A DNA stretch of 5,451 bases from positions 1-5,451 of the forward strand of contig JBGCDD010000030.1 in assembly GCA_045105075.1 (NCBI GenBank), in the 5' to 3' direction. Below the pieces are notes generated by a model that made no database searches, had not been told where the DNA came from, and worked only from the letters and a program-made list of their open reading frames with translations. Below, one piece after another: positions 1 through 5,451 of the stretch. The position numbers and the translations under genes were made by a program. Source of the DNA: JBGCDD01 sp045105075 (lineage in GTDB: Bacteria > Pseudomonadota > Alphaproteobacteria > Rhodobacterales > Rhodobacteraceae). The number at the start of each line of letters is the position of its first letter. The first letter of the stretch is position 1.

Positions 1-778
1 CAGCTTTCAGGAACACCGGGTCAGGCTTGATGCCCAGCCCCACACCGGGGGGCGTGCCGGTTGTGATCACATCGCCCGGATGCAGCGTCATCAATTGCGA
101 CAGGTGCTCGATGATCTGCGCCACCGTAAAGATCATGGTCGAGGTGTTGCCGGTCTGGCGCCGCACCCCGTTCACATCCAGCGCCATCGCCAGGTTCTGC
201 GGGTCGGGAATGTCATCGCGCGTCACCAGCCACGGCCCAGTCGGGCCAAAGGTGTCGCAGGATTTGCCCTTGGTCCACTGGCCGGTCAGGTTGGCCTGAA
301 AATGCCGCTCGGACACGTCATTGACGATGCAATAACCCGCCACATGGTTCAACGCATCCGCTTGCGTGACATATTTCGCGGTGGTGCCGATGACCACACC
401 CAGCTCAATCTCCCAATCGGTTTTGACCGAGCCGCGCGGCATCACCACATCGTCATTGGGGCCAACAATCGCCGAATTGGCTTTGAAAAACAGGATCGGA
501 TGCTCGGGGATTTTCGCCCCGGTTTCGGCCGCATGATCCGAGTAGTTCAACCCGATGCACAGGAACTTGCCGATATTGCCAACGCAAGGCCCGATGCGCG
601 GGCTGCCCGCCACCACAGGCAAGCTGGCGGGATCAATCGCACGCAATTTCGCAAGGGCCGCGTCATTCAGCACATCACCGGTGATGTCGCCAACATGGCC
701 CGACAGATCGCGCAGCGTGTCGCCGTCCATCATCCCGGGTTTTTCCGCGCCGGGCGCGCCGTACCTTACCAGTTTCAT
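1..778 (-). CDS. FAH-family hydrolase, probable 2,4-diketo-3-deoxy-aldonate hydrolase (C-terminus cut by window edge)
   Basis: Reads leftward from ATG at 778-776; 259 codons are visible with no stop, so the gene runs off the left edge. Family members are about 280 residues, so roughly 20 are missing. The FAH fold signature is clear. GLNYSDHAAE (residues 76-85) carries the likely His82/Glu85 catalytic dyad seen in FAHD1-type enzymes. EIELG supplies metal ligands Glu123 and Glu125, and NDVSER supplies Asp154; the 41- and 31-residue spacings match my memory of human FAHD1. A conserved Lys172 (KGKS) and the C-terminal GTPPGVG loop (241-247) also fit. Enzymes of this subgroup hydrolyse C-C bonds of diketo acids with Mg2+/Mn2+ in the cytoplasm. 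Lying directly after a sugar-acid dehydratase and an SDR, it probably splits a 2,4-diketo-3-deoxy acid into pyruvate plus glycolate or lactate. Databases often label such proteins ureidoglycolate lyase, which this context does not support. Family certain; substrate inferred. Confidence 0.9.
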   Translation of the reverse strand, partial: MKLVRYGAPGAEKPGMMDGDTLRDLSGHVGDITGDVLNDAALAKLRAIDPASLPVVAGSPRIGPCVGNIGKFLCIGLNYSDHAAETGAKIPEHPILFFKANSAIVGPNDDVVMPRGSVKTDWEIELGVVIGTTAKYVTQADALNHVAGYCIVNDVSERHFQANLTGQWTKGKSCDTFGPTGPWLVTRDDIPDPQNLAMALDVNGVRRQTGNTSTMIFTVAQIIEHLSQLMTLHPGDVITTGTPPGVGLGIKPDPVFLKA

Positions 779-785
779 CGCAAAT

Positions 786-791
786 CTCCTT
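786..791 (-). promoter_or_regulatory. Ribosome binding site of the FAH-family gene, overlapping the upstream stop
   Basis: On the minus strand AAGGAG lies 7 nt before the ATG at 778. The TAA stop of the dehydratase gene (792-790) overlaps this site, and only 11 bp separate the two coding regions. This arrangement fixes the FAH start and suggests translational coupling, since a ribosome terminating on the dehydratase would sit on the next start region. Confidence 0.8.
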
Positions 792-2574
792 AATGATTGT
801 CGCGCGGCATCGGCCCATGGGCGATGTCGCGATAGTCGGTCGCGCCGTCCAGCACCATGCCTTCGGCAAAGGGGCGGACTTTTTCGCGAAACAATTCCTG
901 CCAGGGCGATTGGCTGTCTGGCGCAAACGGGCGCTCGGGCAAGGCGGCGCGGCGTTTTTCCAGCTCTGCGTCATCCACCAGCATATCGGCAGAGCACGTA
1001 TTCAAATCAATGCGGATCCGATCACCAGTGGCCACCAAAGCCAACCCGCCGCCATCCGCCGCCTCAGGCGAGGCATTCAAAATCGACGGGCTGCCCGACG
1101 TGCCGGACTGACGACCATCACCGAGACACGGCAACGCATGAATGCCCTGTTTTAACAAATAGGCAGGTGGGCGCATGTTCACGACTTCCGCACCACCCGG
1201 GTACCCAATCGGCCCGGCCCCGCGCATGATCAAAACGCAATGGGCATCAATCCCAAGGCTTTCATCATCAATGCGGTGGTGAAAATCCTCCGGACCGTCA
1301 AACACGATCGCGCGCCCTTCAAAGGCATTCGGATCGTCCGGATTTTCCAGATACCGCGTGCGAAACTCATCCGAGATCACCGAGGTTTTCATGATCGCGC
1401 TGTCAAACAGATTGCCTTTGAAATTCAGGAACCCGGCATGGTCCGCCATCGCCCCATCAATCGGCTTGATCACATCTGCATTCGAGGCCACGACCCCGGC
1501 GCAATTGTCGCTCATCGTTTGCCCATTCACCGTCATGGCTTCAGGATGCGGCAACATCCCGGCCCGGATCAATGCGCCCACAACCGCCGGCACACCGCCA
1601 GCGCGGTGATAATCCTCGCCCAGATACTCGCCCGCTGGCTGCAAGTTCACCAACAGTGGCACTTTGTGCCCCAGCGCCTGCCAGTCATCATTGGACAGTT
1701 CGACCCCCAAATGCCGCGCAATCGCGTTCAGATGGATCGGCGCATTGGTCGACCCGCCGATTGCCGAATTGATCACAATCGCATTCTCAAACGCCTCGCG
1801 CGTCATGATGTCGGACGGTTTCACATCGCCGTGCACCATATCAACGATGCGCTGCCCGGTCTCGTAGCTGATCTGCCCGCGTTCCCGGTAAGGCGCTGGA
1901 ATCGCAGCTGATCCCGGCAGTTGCATGCCCAACGCCTCGGCCAGCGAATTCATCGTGGTCGCGGTGCCCATCGTATTGCAATAGCCCACCGATGGCGCCG
2001 AAGATGACACCATCTCCATGAATTCTTCGTTGTCGATATCGCCTGCGGCCAACATCTCGCGCGCTTTCCACACCACTGTGCCGGATCCCGCGCGCTTGCC
2101 CTCAAACCAGCCATTCAACATCGGCCCGACCGACAAAGCGATCGCTGGAATGTTCACCGTCGCCGCCGCCATCAACAAGGCAGGCGTGGTCTTGTCACAG
2201 CCAATGTTCAACACGACCCCGTCAATCGGATAGCCAAACAATGATTCCACCAAAGACAAATAGGCCAAATTCCGATCCAGCATTGCTGTCGGCCGCTTGC
2301 CGGTCTCCTGAATAGGATGCACCGGAATTTCGATCACCGTGCCCCCGGCCGCAATCACCCCGTCACGCACCCGTTTGCTCAGCTCGATATGATGGCGGTT
2401 GCATGGGCTCAAATCACTGCCGGTCTGCGCAATCCCGATGATCGGCTTGCCCGATTGCAACTCGCCCCGCGTCAGCCCGTAATTCAGATAACGCTCCAGA
2501 TACAGCGCCGTCATCTCCGGATCGCTCGGATTGTTGAACCATTTCTGCGAGCGCAATTCGGTTTTCTTGGTCAC
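790..2574 (-). CDS. IlvD/Edd-family [Fe-S] sugar-acid dehydratase (aldonate dehydratase)
   Basis: Intact 594-residue protein from GTG at 2574; the frame stays open to a TTG at 2598 (602 aa). It removes water from an aldonate to give a 2-keto-3-deoxy acid. Numbered from the GTG, the three likely cluster cysteines are Cys58 (SDLSPCNRHH), Cys126 (NIGCDKTTPA) and Cys199 (GYCNTMGTA). They sit almost exactly where I recall the [2Fe-2S] ligands of L-arabinonate/D-xylonate dehydratases (about 59, 127, 200). Lys128, after CD, is the likely carbamylated Mg ligand. The catalytic serine is probably Ser490 in GDGRQSGTSGSPS, followed by Thr492. The protein ends in PRDNH. Motifs and partner genes argue for a pentonate/6-deoxyhexonate-type dehydratase rather than branched-chain amino acid IlvD or 6-phosphogluconate Edd. 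It lies between the SDR gene (44 bp upstream) and the FAH gene (11 bp downstream), so all three are very likely one operon. The exact substrate (L-arabonate, D-xylonate, L-fuconate, galactonate) cannot be read from sequence. Confidence 0.93.
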   Translation of the reverse strand: MTKKTELRSQKWFNNPSDPEMTALYLERYLNYGLTRGELQSGKPIIGIAQTGSDLSPCNRHHIELSKRVRDGVIAAGGTVIEIPVHPIQETGKRPTAMLDRNLAYLSLVESLFGYPIDGVVLNIGCDKTTPALLMAAATVNIPAIALSVGPMLNGWFEGKRAGSGTVVWKAREMLAAGDIDNEEFMEMVSSSAPSVGYCNTMGTATTMNSLAEALGMQLPGSAAIPAPYRERGQISYETGQRIVDMVHGDVKPSDIMTREAFENAIVINSAIGGSTNAPIHLNAIARHLGVELSNDDWQALGHKVPLLVNLQPAGEYLGEDYHRAGGVPAVVGALIRAGMLPHPEAMTVNGQTMSDNCAGVVASNADVIKPIDGAMADHAGFLNFKGNLFDSAIMKTSVISDEFRTRYLENPDDPNAFEGRAIVFDGPEDFHHRIDDESLGIDAHCVLIMRGAGPIGYPGGAEVVNMRPPAYLLKQGIHALPCLGDGRQSGTSGSPSILNASPEAADGGGLALVATGDRIRIDLNTCSADMLVDDAELEKRRAALPERPFAPDSQSPWQELFREKVRPFAEGMVLDGATDYRDIAHGPMPRDNH

Positions 2575-2582
2575 GGCCCCAT

Positions 2583-2589
2583 CCCCTTC
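2583..2589 (-). promoter_or_regulatory. Ribosome binding site that decides the dehydratase start
   Basis: On the minus strand GAAGGGG ends 8 nt before a GTG codon at 2574, an ideal spacing. The longer in-frame alternative, TTG at 2598, has only A/T-rich sequence (GAGTTTATT) in front and no purine-rich site at the right distance. The GTG start also gives an N-terminus beginning MTKKTELRS, which resembles family members as I remember them. The GTG is therefore preferred over the TTG. Confidence 0.7.
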
Positions 2590-2618
2590 ATCTTTCAAAA
2601 TAAACTCAAATCCCGGCC

Positions 2619-3377
2619 TTAGCCACTCCAGCCGCCATCAATCACATGGGCCTGACCAGTGGTGAACGCACTGTCATCGCTGCCAAGATACACCACCAAA
2701 GCCGCGATCTCCCCGGCGGTGGCGACACGGCCCATCGGTTGGCGCGCCACAAACTGCGTCATTGCTTCGTCATAGCTGCCCAGTTCTTCGCCCAATGCCT
2801 TGACGCGATCATGCCAGCTTGGGCTCTCGACGGTTCCGGGGCAAATGGCATTACAGCGGATCCCCTGCTTGATGTGATCAACGGCCACCGATTTGGTCAG
2901 CCCGATAACGGCCGCCTTGGTGGTGCCATAGACAAACCGGTTGGGTGCGCCAATCACCGATGAACAGGCCGACGACATGTTGATAATCGATCCCGCGCCG
3001 CGCTCAAGCATGCCAGGCAAAGCTGCCTGAATGGTACGCATCATCGATTTCAGATTCAGGTTCAACGAAAACTCAAGGTCGGCGTCATCGGCGTTCAGGA
3101 TCGAGCCATTGTGGACATATCCGGCACAATTGAACAAAACATCCGGCTGCGCGCGCGCGACCCCGGCGGTGACTGATGCGCGGTCCAGCACGTCCATCTC
3201 AAAGGTTTCAATCGCGCCATCGGCCTCGGTTTGCAACGCCGCAAGCGCCTCTGCGTTCACATCTGTCGCAAACACAGTGGCCCCCTCGGCCGCCATGGCC
3301 AAAGCCGAGGCCCGGCCAATACCCTGGCCAGCAGCGGTGATCAAAGCGCGCTTGTTATGAAGTCTGGGATGTGTCAT
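2619..3377 (-). CDS. Classical SDR, probable NAD-dependent 2-keto-3-deoxy-aldonate 4-dehydrogenase
   Basis: Complete 252-residue protein, normal length for a classical short-chain dehydrogenase. The nucleotide-binding glycine motif is TAAGQGIG (14-21). Asp39 at the end of the second strand (FATD) indicates preference for NAD over NADP. The NNAG-type motif is NCAG (83-86). The catalytic set is Asn108, Ser136, Tyr150 and Lys154 (YGTTK). The C-terminus is VIDGGWSG. Overall pattern, including NLNLKSM, NMSSACSSV, TKAAVIGLTKSVA and GIRCN..CPGTV, closely resembles the DHRS6/BDH2-like group, which includes bacterial 2-keto-3-deoxy-L-fuconate and L-rhamnonate 4-dehydrogenases. It is the first gene of the leftward operon, followed by dehydratase and FAH hydrolase, so oxidation of the C4 hydroxyl of a 2-keto-3-deoxy acid is the likely step. 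A 3-hydroxybutyrate dehydrogenase role is an alternative but fits the neighbours less well. The start has only a weak upstream site (GGACGG, 4 nt away), so initiation may be inefficient. Confidence 0.9.
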   Translation of the reverse strand: MTHPRLHNKRALITAAGQGIGRASALAMAAEGATVFATDVNAEALAALQTEADGAIETFEMDVLDRASVTAGVARAQPDVLFNCAGYVHNGSILNADDADLEFSLNLNLKSMMRTIQAALPGMLERGAGSIINMSSACSSVIGAPNRFVYGTTKAAVIGLTKSVAVDHIKQGIRCNAICPGTVESPSWHDRVKALGEELGSYDEAMTQFVARQPMGRVATAGEIAALVVYLGSDDSAFTTGQAHVIDGGWSG

Positions 3378-3448
3378 CTTGCCGTCCGTTTTGGTTTTAG
3401 GAACAAGCGGCTACACCGAAGTTCGACCGAGATTTAGGCCATCGCCCG

Positions 3449-3466
3449 CGGACAACGCAACGTCCG
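3449..3466. repeat. Short inverted repeat CGGAC-N8-GTCCG
   Basis: The arms CGGAC (3449-3453) and GTCCG (3462-3466) are exact inverted copies around an 8-bp spacer. Further copies of the same 5-mer lie at 3384-3388 (as GTCCG) and 3523-3527 (as CGGAC), giving four in the gap. It could be a weak regulator site or a small hairpin in the leftward transcript leader. The arms are short, so chance remains possible. Confidence 0.3.
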
Positions 3467-3544
3467 TCTTCCCCCCGATACGCCTGTGGCGCGCACTCTT
3501 TTTCCATGGCCTATTCCAAAGCCGGACAAAATACCAGACACTTA

Positions 3545-3558
3545 TGGTACCGATAACA
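3545..3558. promoter_or_regulatory. LacI-family-type operator palindrome
   Basis: TGGTACCGATAACA is an imperfect palindrome: 10 of 14 positions match its own reverse complement, giving the pattern TGnTAnCGnTAnCA with a central CG. That is the classic layout of LacI/GalR-family operators, and it resembles my memory of gluconate-regulator (GntR/IdnR of E. coli, LacI family) sites. It ends 45 bp before the ATG at 3604, a position where bound repressor could block transcription initiation of the rightward operon. It could also influence the divergent promoter. The regulator gene itself is not in the window. No second full copy was found in the gap; only a CGATA half-site occurs near 3476. Confidence 0.55.
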
Positions 3559-3590
3559 CGAGCATGGCGACGGATCACACCAAACGTCAC

Positions 3591-3596
3591 AGGGAG
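3591..3596 (+). promoter_or_regulatory. Ribosome binding site setting the start of the beta-hydroxyacid dehydrogenase
   Basis: AGGGAG lies 7 nt before the ATG at 3604. The reading frame stays open upstream to an ATG at 3379, but those 75 extra codons carry no family sequence and would cover the operator region. The nucleotide-binding motif begins within ten residues of the 3604 start, as is normal for the family. Confidence 0.85.
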
Positions 3597-3603
3597 AAAA
3601 CAT

Positions 3604-4488
3604 ATGAGCACATCCAAGTTGGCCCTATTGGGCACCGGATTGATGGGCGCACCGATGACCCGCAACCTTTTGGCCGCCGGCCACAGCGTCCAGGTCTGGA
3701 ACCGTTCGGCTGCCAAGGCGCAGGCGCTGGCGGGGGATGGTGCGATCGTGTGCGCCAGTGCAGCAGAAGCTGTCGCAGGCGCGGATTTCGTGATCACGAT
3801 GCTCAGCGACGGCGCCACAACCGGCGCGATCATCGAGGATGCACAGGTGACACGCGCGTTGAAACCCGGCGCGATCTGGCTCGACATGAGCTCAATCAAA
3901 CCTGAACAGGCCCGCGCGCAATCGGCCTATCTTGCTGGCTTGGGTTTTGCACATCTTGATGCCCCCGTGTCGGGCGGCACCAAAGGTGCCGAGGCCGCCA
4001 GCCTGGCGATCATGGTCGGCGGTCTGCCTGAGACATTTGCCAAAGCCACGCCGATTTTCCAGGCCATGGGCCGCCCGGTGCATGTGGGACCCAGCGGGGC
4101 AGGGCAGTTGTCAAAACTGGCCAATCAGGCGATTGTCGCCGTCACCATCGGTGCGGTCGCCGAAGCCATGCTGCTGGTGCAAAAAGGTGGCGCTGATCCA
4201 GCCGCTGTGCGCGCCGCTCTCAAAGGCGGGTTTGCCGACAGCGTGATCTTGCAACAGCACGGCGAACGCATGACAACCGGCAATTTCGCCCCTGGCGGTT
4301 TGACCAAATTTCAGGTCAAAGATCTTGATAACTTGCTGGAAGAAGCCGGCTCACTCGGGCTCGAGCTGCCGGTTTCGACCCATATCAACGATCGTTTCAA
4401 ACGCTTCATCACTGATCTGGATGGGGCCGATCAGGACCATTCCGGTCTCTACCTCGAACTCTGCGATCGCAACGGACTTAAGGGCTGA
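3604..4488 (+). CDS. Beta-hydroxyacid dehydrogenase family oxidoreductase (GarR / HIBADH / LtnD superfamily)
   Basis: Complete 294-residue protein, standard length. The N-terminal Rossmann motif GTGLMG occupies residues 10-15 (Gly10, Gly12, Gly15). The second strand ends VWNR (31-34), where an arginine rather than an acidic residue hints at NADP(H). The substrate loop DAPVSGG is at 119-125. The catalytic lysine is Lys171 in GQLSKLANQ, with Asn174, and the C-terminal helical domain carries the conserved KDLDN (239-243). Relatives interconvert short 2- or 3-hydroxy acids with their oxo forms: tartronate semialdehyde reductase, 3-hydroxyisobutyrate dehydrogenase, succinic/glyoxylic reductases and L-threonate 2-dehydrogenase. 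The neighbouring DenD-like gene 4 bp downstream favours a four-carbon acid sugar such as L-threonate. The residues I can see look at least as much like a GarR/GLYR-type reductase. Cytoplasmic, no signal peptide. Family is certain; substrate and cofactor are inferred. First gene of the rightward operon, behind the LacI-type operator. Confidence 0.92.
   Translation: MSTSKLALLGTGLMGAPMTRNLLAAGHSVQVWNRSAAKAQALAGDGAIVCASAAEAVAGADFVITMLSDGATTGAIIEDAQVTRALKPGAIWLDMSSIKPEQARAQSAYLAGLGFAHLDAPVSGGTKGAEAASLAIMVGGLPETFAKATPIFQAMGRPVHVGPSGAGQLSKLANQAIVAVTIGAVAEAMLLVQKGGADPAAVRAALKGGFADSVILQQHGERMTTGNFAPGGLTKFQVKDLDNLLEEAGSLGLELPVSTHINDRFKRFITDLDGADQDHSGLYLELCDRNGLKG
4480..4484 (+). promoter_or_regulatory. 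Ribosome binding site of the denD-like gene, inside the upstream gene's end
   Basis: AAGGG lies within the last codons of the upstream dehydrogenase and ends 8 nt before the ATG at 4493. The upstream TGA (4486-4488) is only 4 bp from that ATG. The two genes are therefore co-transcribed and probably translationally coupled. Confidence 0.7.
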
Positions 4489-4492
4489 AACC

Positions 4493-5451
4493 ATGACCAA
4501 CATTCTTATTTTGGGCGGCGGCGGTATGATCGGGCAAAAGCTGGCCCACCATCTGGCGGCCCACGGCTGGAACGGGGCCGACGCGCACGTTACCTTGCAC
4601 GATATCGCCTTTCCCGATCAGGGCGCGCCCGCAAAAGAGCGCATCATCGGCTCGGTGGCGGATCCGGGCGCGATGCTGCCCTTGGCCAAACGGCGCTTCG
4701 ATCTCATCTTCCATCTGGCCTCAATTGTTTCGGGCGAAGCCGAACAAGAGTTCGAAAAAGGCTGGCAGGTCAATATGTTCCCGACCTGGGCGTTGCTCGA
4801 AGGCTTGCGCGGCGAACACATCGCCAGCGGTGGCAGTTATTGTCCAAGATTGGTGTTTTCGTCATCCATCGCCGTGTTTGGCGGACCTTTCCCCGAGTTT
4901 ATCCAAGACGACTTCCTGTCAGCCCCGCTGACATCTTACGGCGCCCAAAAAGCCGCTTGCGAACTCATGGTCAGCGATTTCAGCCGCAAAGGGTTCATTG
5001 ACGGGGTCTCGATCCGCCTGCCCACGATCTGCGTGCGCCCAGGGCTGCCCAACAAGGCTGCGTCGGGCTTCTTTTCCGGCATCATCCGCGAGCCGCTGAA
5101 CGGCCAGGACGCAATTTTGCCGGTTCCTGACACTGTGCGTCACTGGCATGCGTCGCCGAAATCCGCGATTGGCTTTCTGTCCCGTGCGGCCAGTATGGAC
5201 ACAGATCTGCTCGAGGGGCGGCGCGCGCTCAATATGCCTGGGCTGTCGTGCACTGTCGCCGAGCAGATCGAGGCGCTGCGCACGCTGGCTGGCAATGACG
5301 TGGTTGCCCACATCCGCCCAACACCAACGCCCGAGATCATGGCCATCGTCGACAACTGGCCGCGCAATTTCAAACCGGCGCGTGCTGCGGCCCTGGGCTT
5401 CACTGCTGAAACCACCTTTGGCGAGATTATCCAGACCTATATCGACGAGGA
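4493..5451 (+). CDS. denD: DenD-like D-erythronate dehydrogenase, extended SDR (last residues cut by window edge)
   Basis: 319 codons are visible from ATG 4493 with no stop. Family members are about 320-330 residues, so only a few residues are missing. The Rossmann motif is LGGGGMIG (7-14; GxxGxxG at Gly8, Gly11, Gly14). Asp37 (HD) closes the second strand, pointing to NAD. The active site shows FSSSIAVFGG (Ser123-125) and Tyr149/Lys153 in SYGAQK. Blocks I associate with DenD rather than ordinary sugar-nucleotide epimerases are HLASIVSGEAE (74-84), RLPTICVRPG (175-184), SGIIREPL (195-202) and LNMPGLSCTVAEQ (246-258). DenD (EC 1.1.1.410) oxidises D-erythronate to 2-dehydro-D-erythronate; characterised versions work with a DUF1537 kinase, an aldolase-like decarboxylase and an isomerase. 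The tight link to a beta-hydroxyacid dehydrogenase fits a C4 acid-sugar operon. Another tetronate or a longer aldonate as substrate cannot be excluded. Confidence 0.82.
   Translation, partial: MTNILILGGGGMIGQKLAHHLAAHGWNGADAHVTLHDIAFPDQGAPAKERIIGSVADPGAMLPLAKRRFDLIFHLASIVSGEAEQEFEKGWQVNMFPTWALLEGLRGEHIASGGSYCPRLVFSSSIAVFGGPFPEFIQDDFLSAPLTSYGAQKAACELMVSDFSRKGFIDGVSIRLPTICVRPGLPNKAASGFFSGIIREPLNGQDAILPVPDTVRHWHASPKSAIGFLSRAASMDTDLLEGRRALNMPGLSCTVAEQIEALRTLAGNDVVAHIRPTPTPEIMAIVDNWPRNFKPARAAALGFTAETTFGEIIQTYIDE

Larger units (their letters stand above)
3378..3603. promoter_or_regulatory. Divergent promoter region between the two sugar-acid blocks
   Basis: This 226-bp gap separates the leftward SDR-dehydratase-FAH operon from the rightward dehydrogenase-denD operon, so it must hold promoters for both unless one is read from far away. 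I found no sigma-70 promoter with two good boxes. The best leftward guess is TTGCGT (minus strand of 3456-3461) with TAAATC 18 nt further on, matching consensus only 3/6 in each box. The A/T-rich stretch 3497-3505 and the segment 3528-3545 are the most promoter-like on the rightward side. Recognisable elements are a LacI-type palindrome and a CGGAC inverted repeat, listed separately. Open frames crossing the gap show no protein family character. Confidence 0.75.

Noticed and set aside
80..793. Plus-strand open frame of 237 codons antisense to the FAH-family gene
   Set aside because: It mirrors the strongly supported FAH gene, is rich in Arg/His/Gln as expected of a GC-rich antisense frame, and shows no family motif.
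1240..1911. Plus-strand open frame of 223 codons antisense to the dehydratase
   Set aside because: It lies wholly inside the intact dehydratase gene on the other strand, with low-complexity Arg/His/Ile composition and no domain; an antisense artefact.
2575..2618. Possible terminator or attenuator between the SDR and dehydratase genes
   Set aside because: The 44-bp spacer has no GC-rich stem followed by a T-run on the transcribed strand; the genes look like one operon.
3417..3425. CGAAGTTCG mini-palindrome
   Set aside because: Only four bases per arm around one central base, too short to separate from chance and with no supporting context.
3470..3483. Possible second LacI-type operator around CCGATACG
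   Set aside because: Only a CGATA half-site is present; the left half is a run of C and there is no symmetry.
3379..3603. N-terminal extension of the beta-hydroxyacid dehydrogenase to an ATG at 3379
   Set aside because: The 75 added residues match nothing in the family. A good ribosome binding site precedes the ATG at 3604, and the Rossmann motif begins normally from there.
3411..3899. Minus-strand 162-codon frame across the divergent gap and into the rightward gene
   Set aside because: It overlaps the start of a well-supported gene, covers the operator, and has no recognisable domain.

Overview
The window holds five protein-coding genes in two divergent blocks around a 226-bp regulatory gap. 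All five look like enzymes of sugar-acid (aldonate) catabolism. The DNA is GC-rich, with little non-coding space inside the blocks and Shine-Dalgarno-led starts. Gene content and protein character suggest an alphaproteobacterium, most likely of the Rhodobacterales/Roseobacter type. That assignment is inference from style, not from a marker gene. No rRNA, tRNA, mobile element, CRISPR array or convincing terminator was seen.

Left block, minus strand, read from 3377 down to 1: an SDR dehydrogenase resembling 2-keto-3-deoxy-L-fuconate/rhamnonate 4-dehydrogenases, then an IlvD/Edd-family [Fe-S] sugar-acid dehydratase, then a fumarylacetoacetate-hydrolase (FAH) family enzyme cut by the left edge. 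Together they give the order dehydratase, 4-dehydrogenase, diketo-acid hydrolase. This matches the known hydrolytic, non-phosphorylative branch for aldonates. In that branch an aldonate becomes a 2-keto-3-deoxy acid, then a 2,4-diketo-3-deoxy acid, which is split to pyruvate plus glycolate (from pentonates) or lactate (from 6-deoxyhexonates).

Middle, 3378-3603: the divergent promoter region. It contains a good imperfect palindrome of LacI-family type (3545-3558) about 45 bp before the rightward gene, and several CGGAC motifs, two of which form an inverted repeat.

Right block, plus strand: a beta-hydroxyacid dehydrogenase (GarR / 3-hydroxyisobutyrate dehydrogenase / L-threonate dehydrogenase superfamily), followed after 4 bp by a DenD-like (D-erythronate dehydrogenase) extended SDR that reaches the right edge just short of its expected C-terminus. 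In characterised loci such dehydrogenases feed the C4 acid-sugar pathway with a DUF1537 kinase, a class II aldolase-like decarboxylase and an isomerase. None of those is in the window.

Overall this is an accessory carbon-utilisation locus that probably handles C4 acids together with C5 or 6-deoxy-C6 acids under one sugar-responsive regulator. Every gene belongs to a recognisable family. The open questions are the true substrates and the combination of two routes, not a new type of system.
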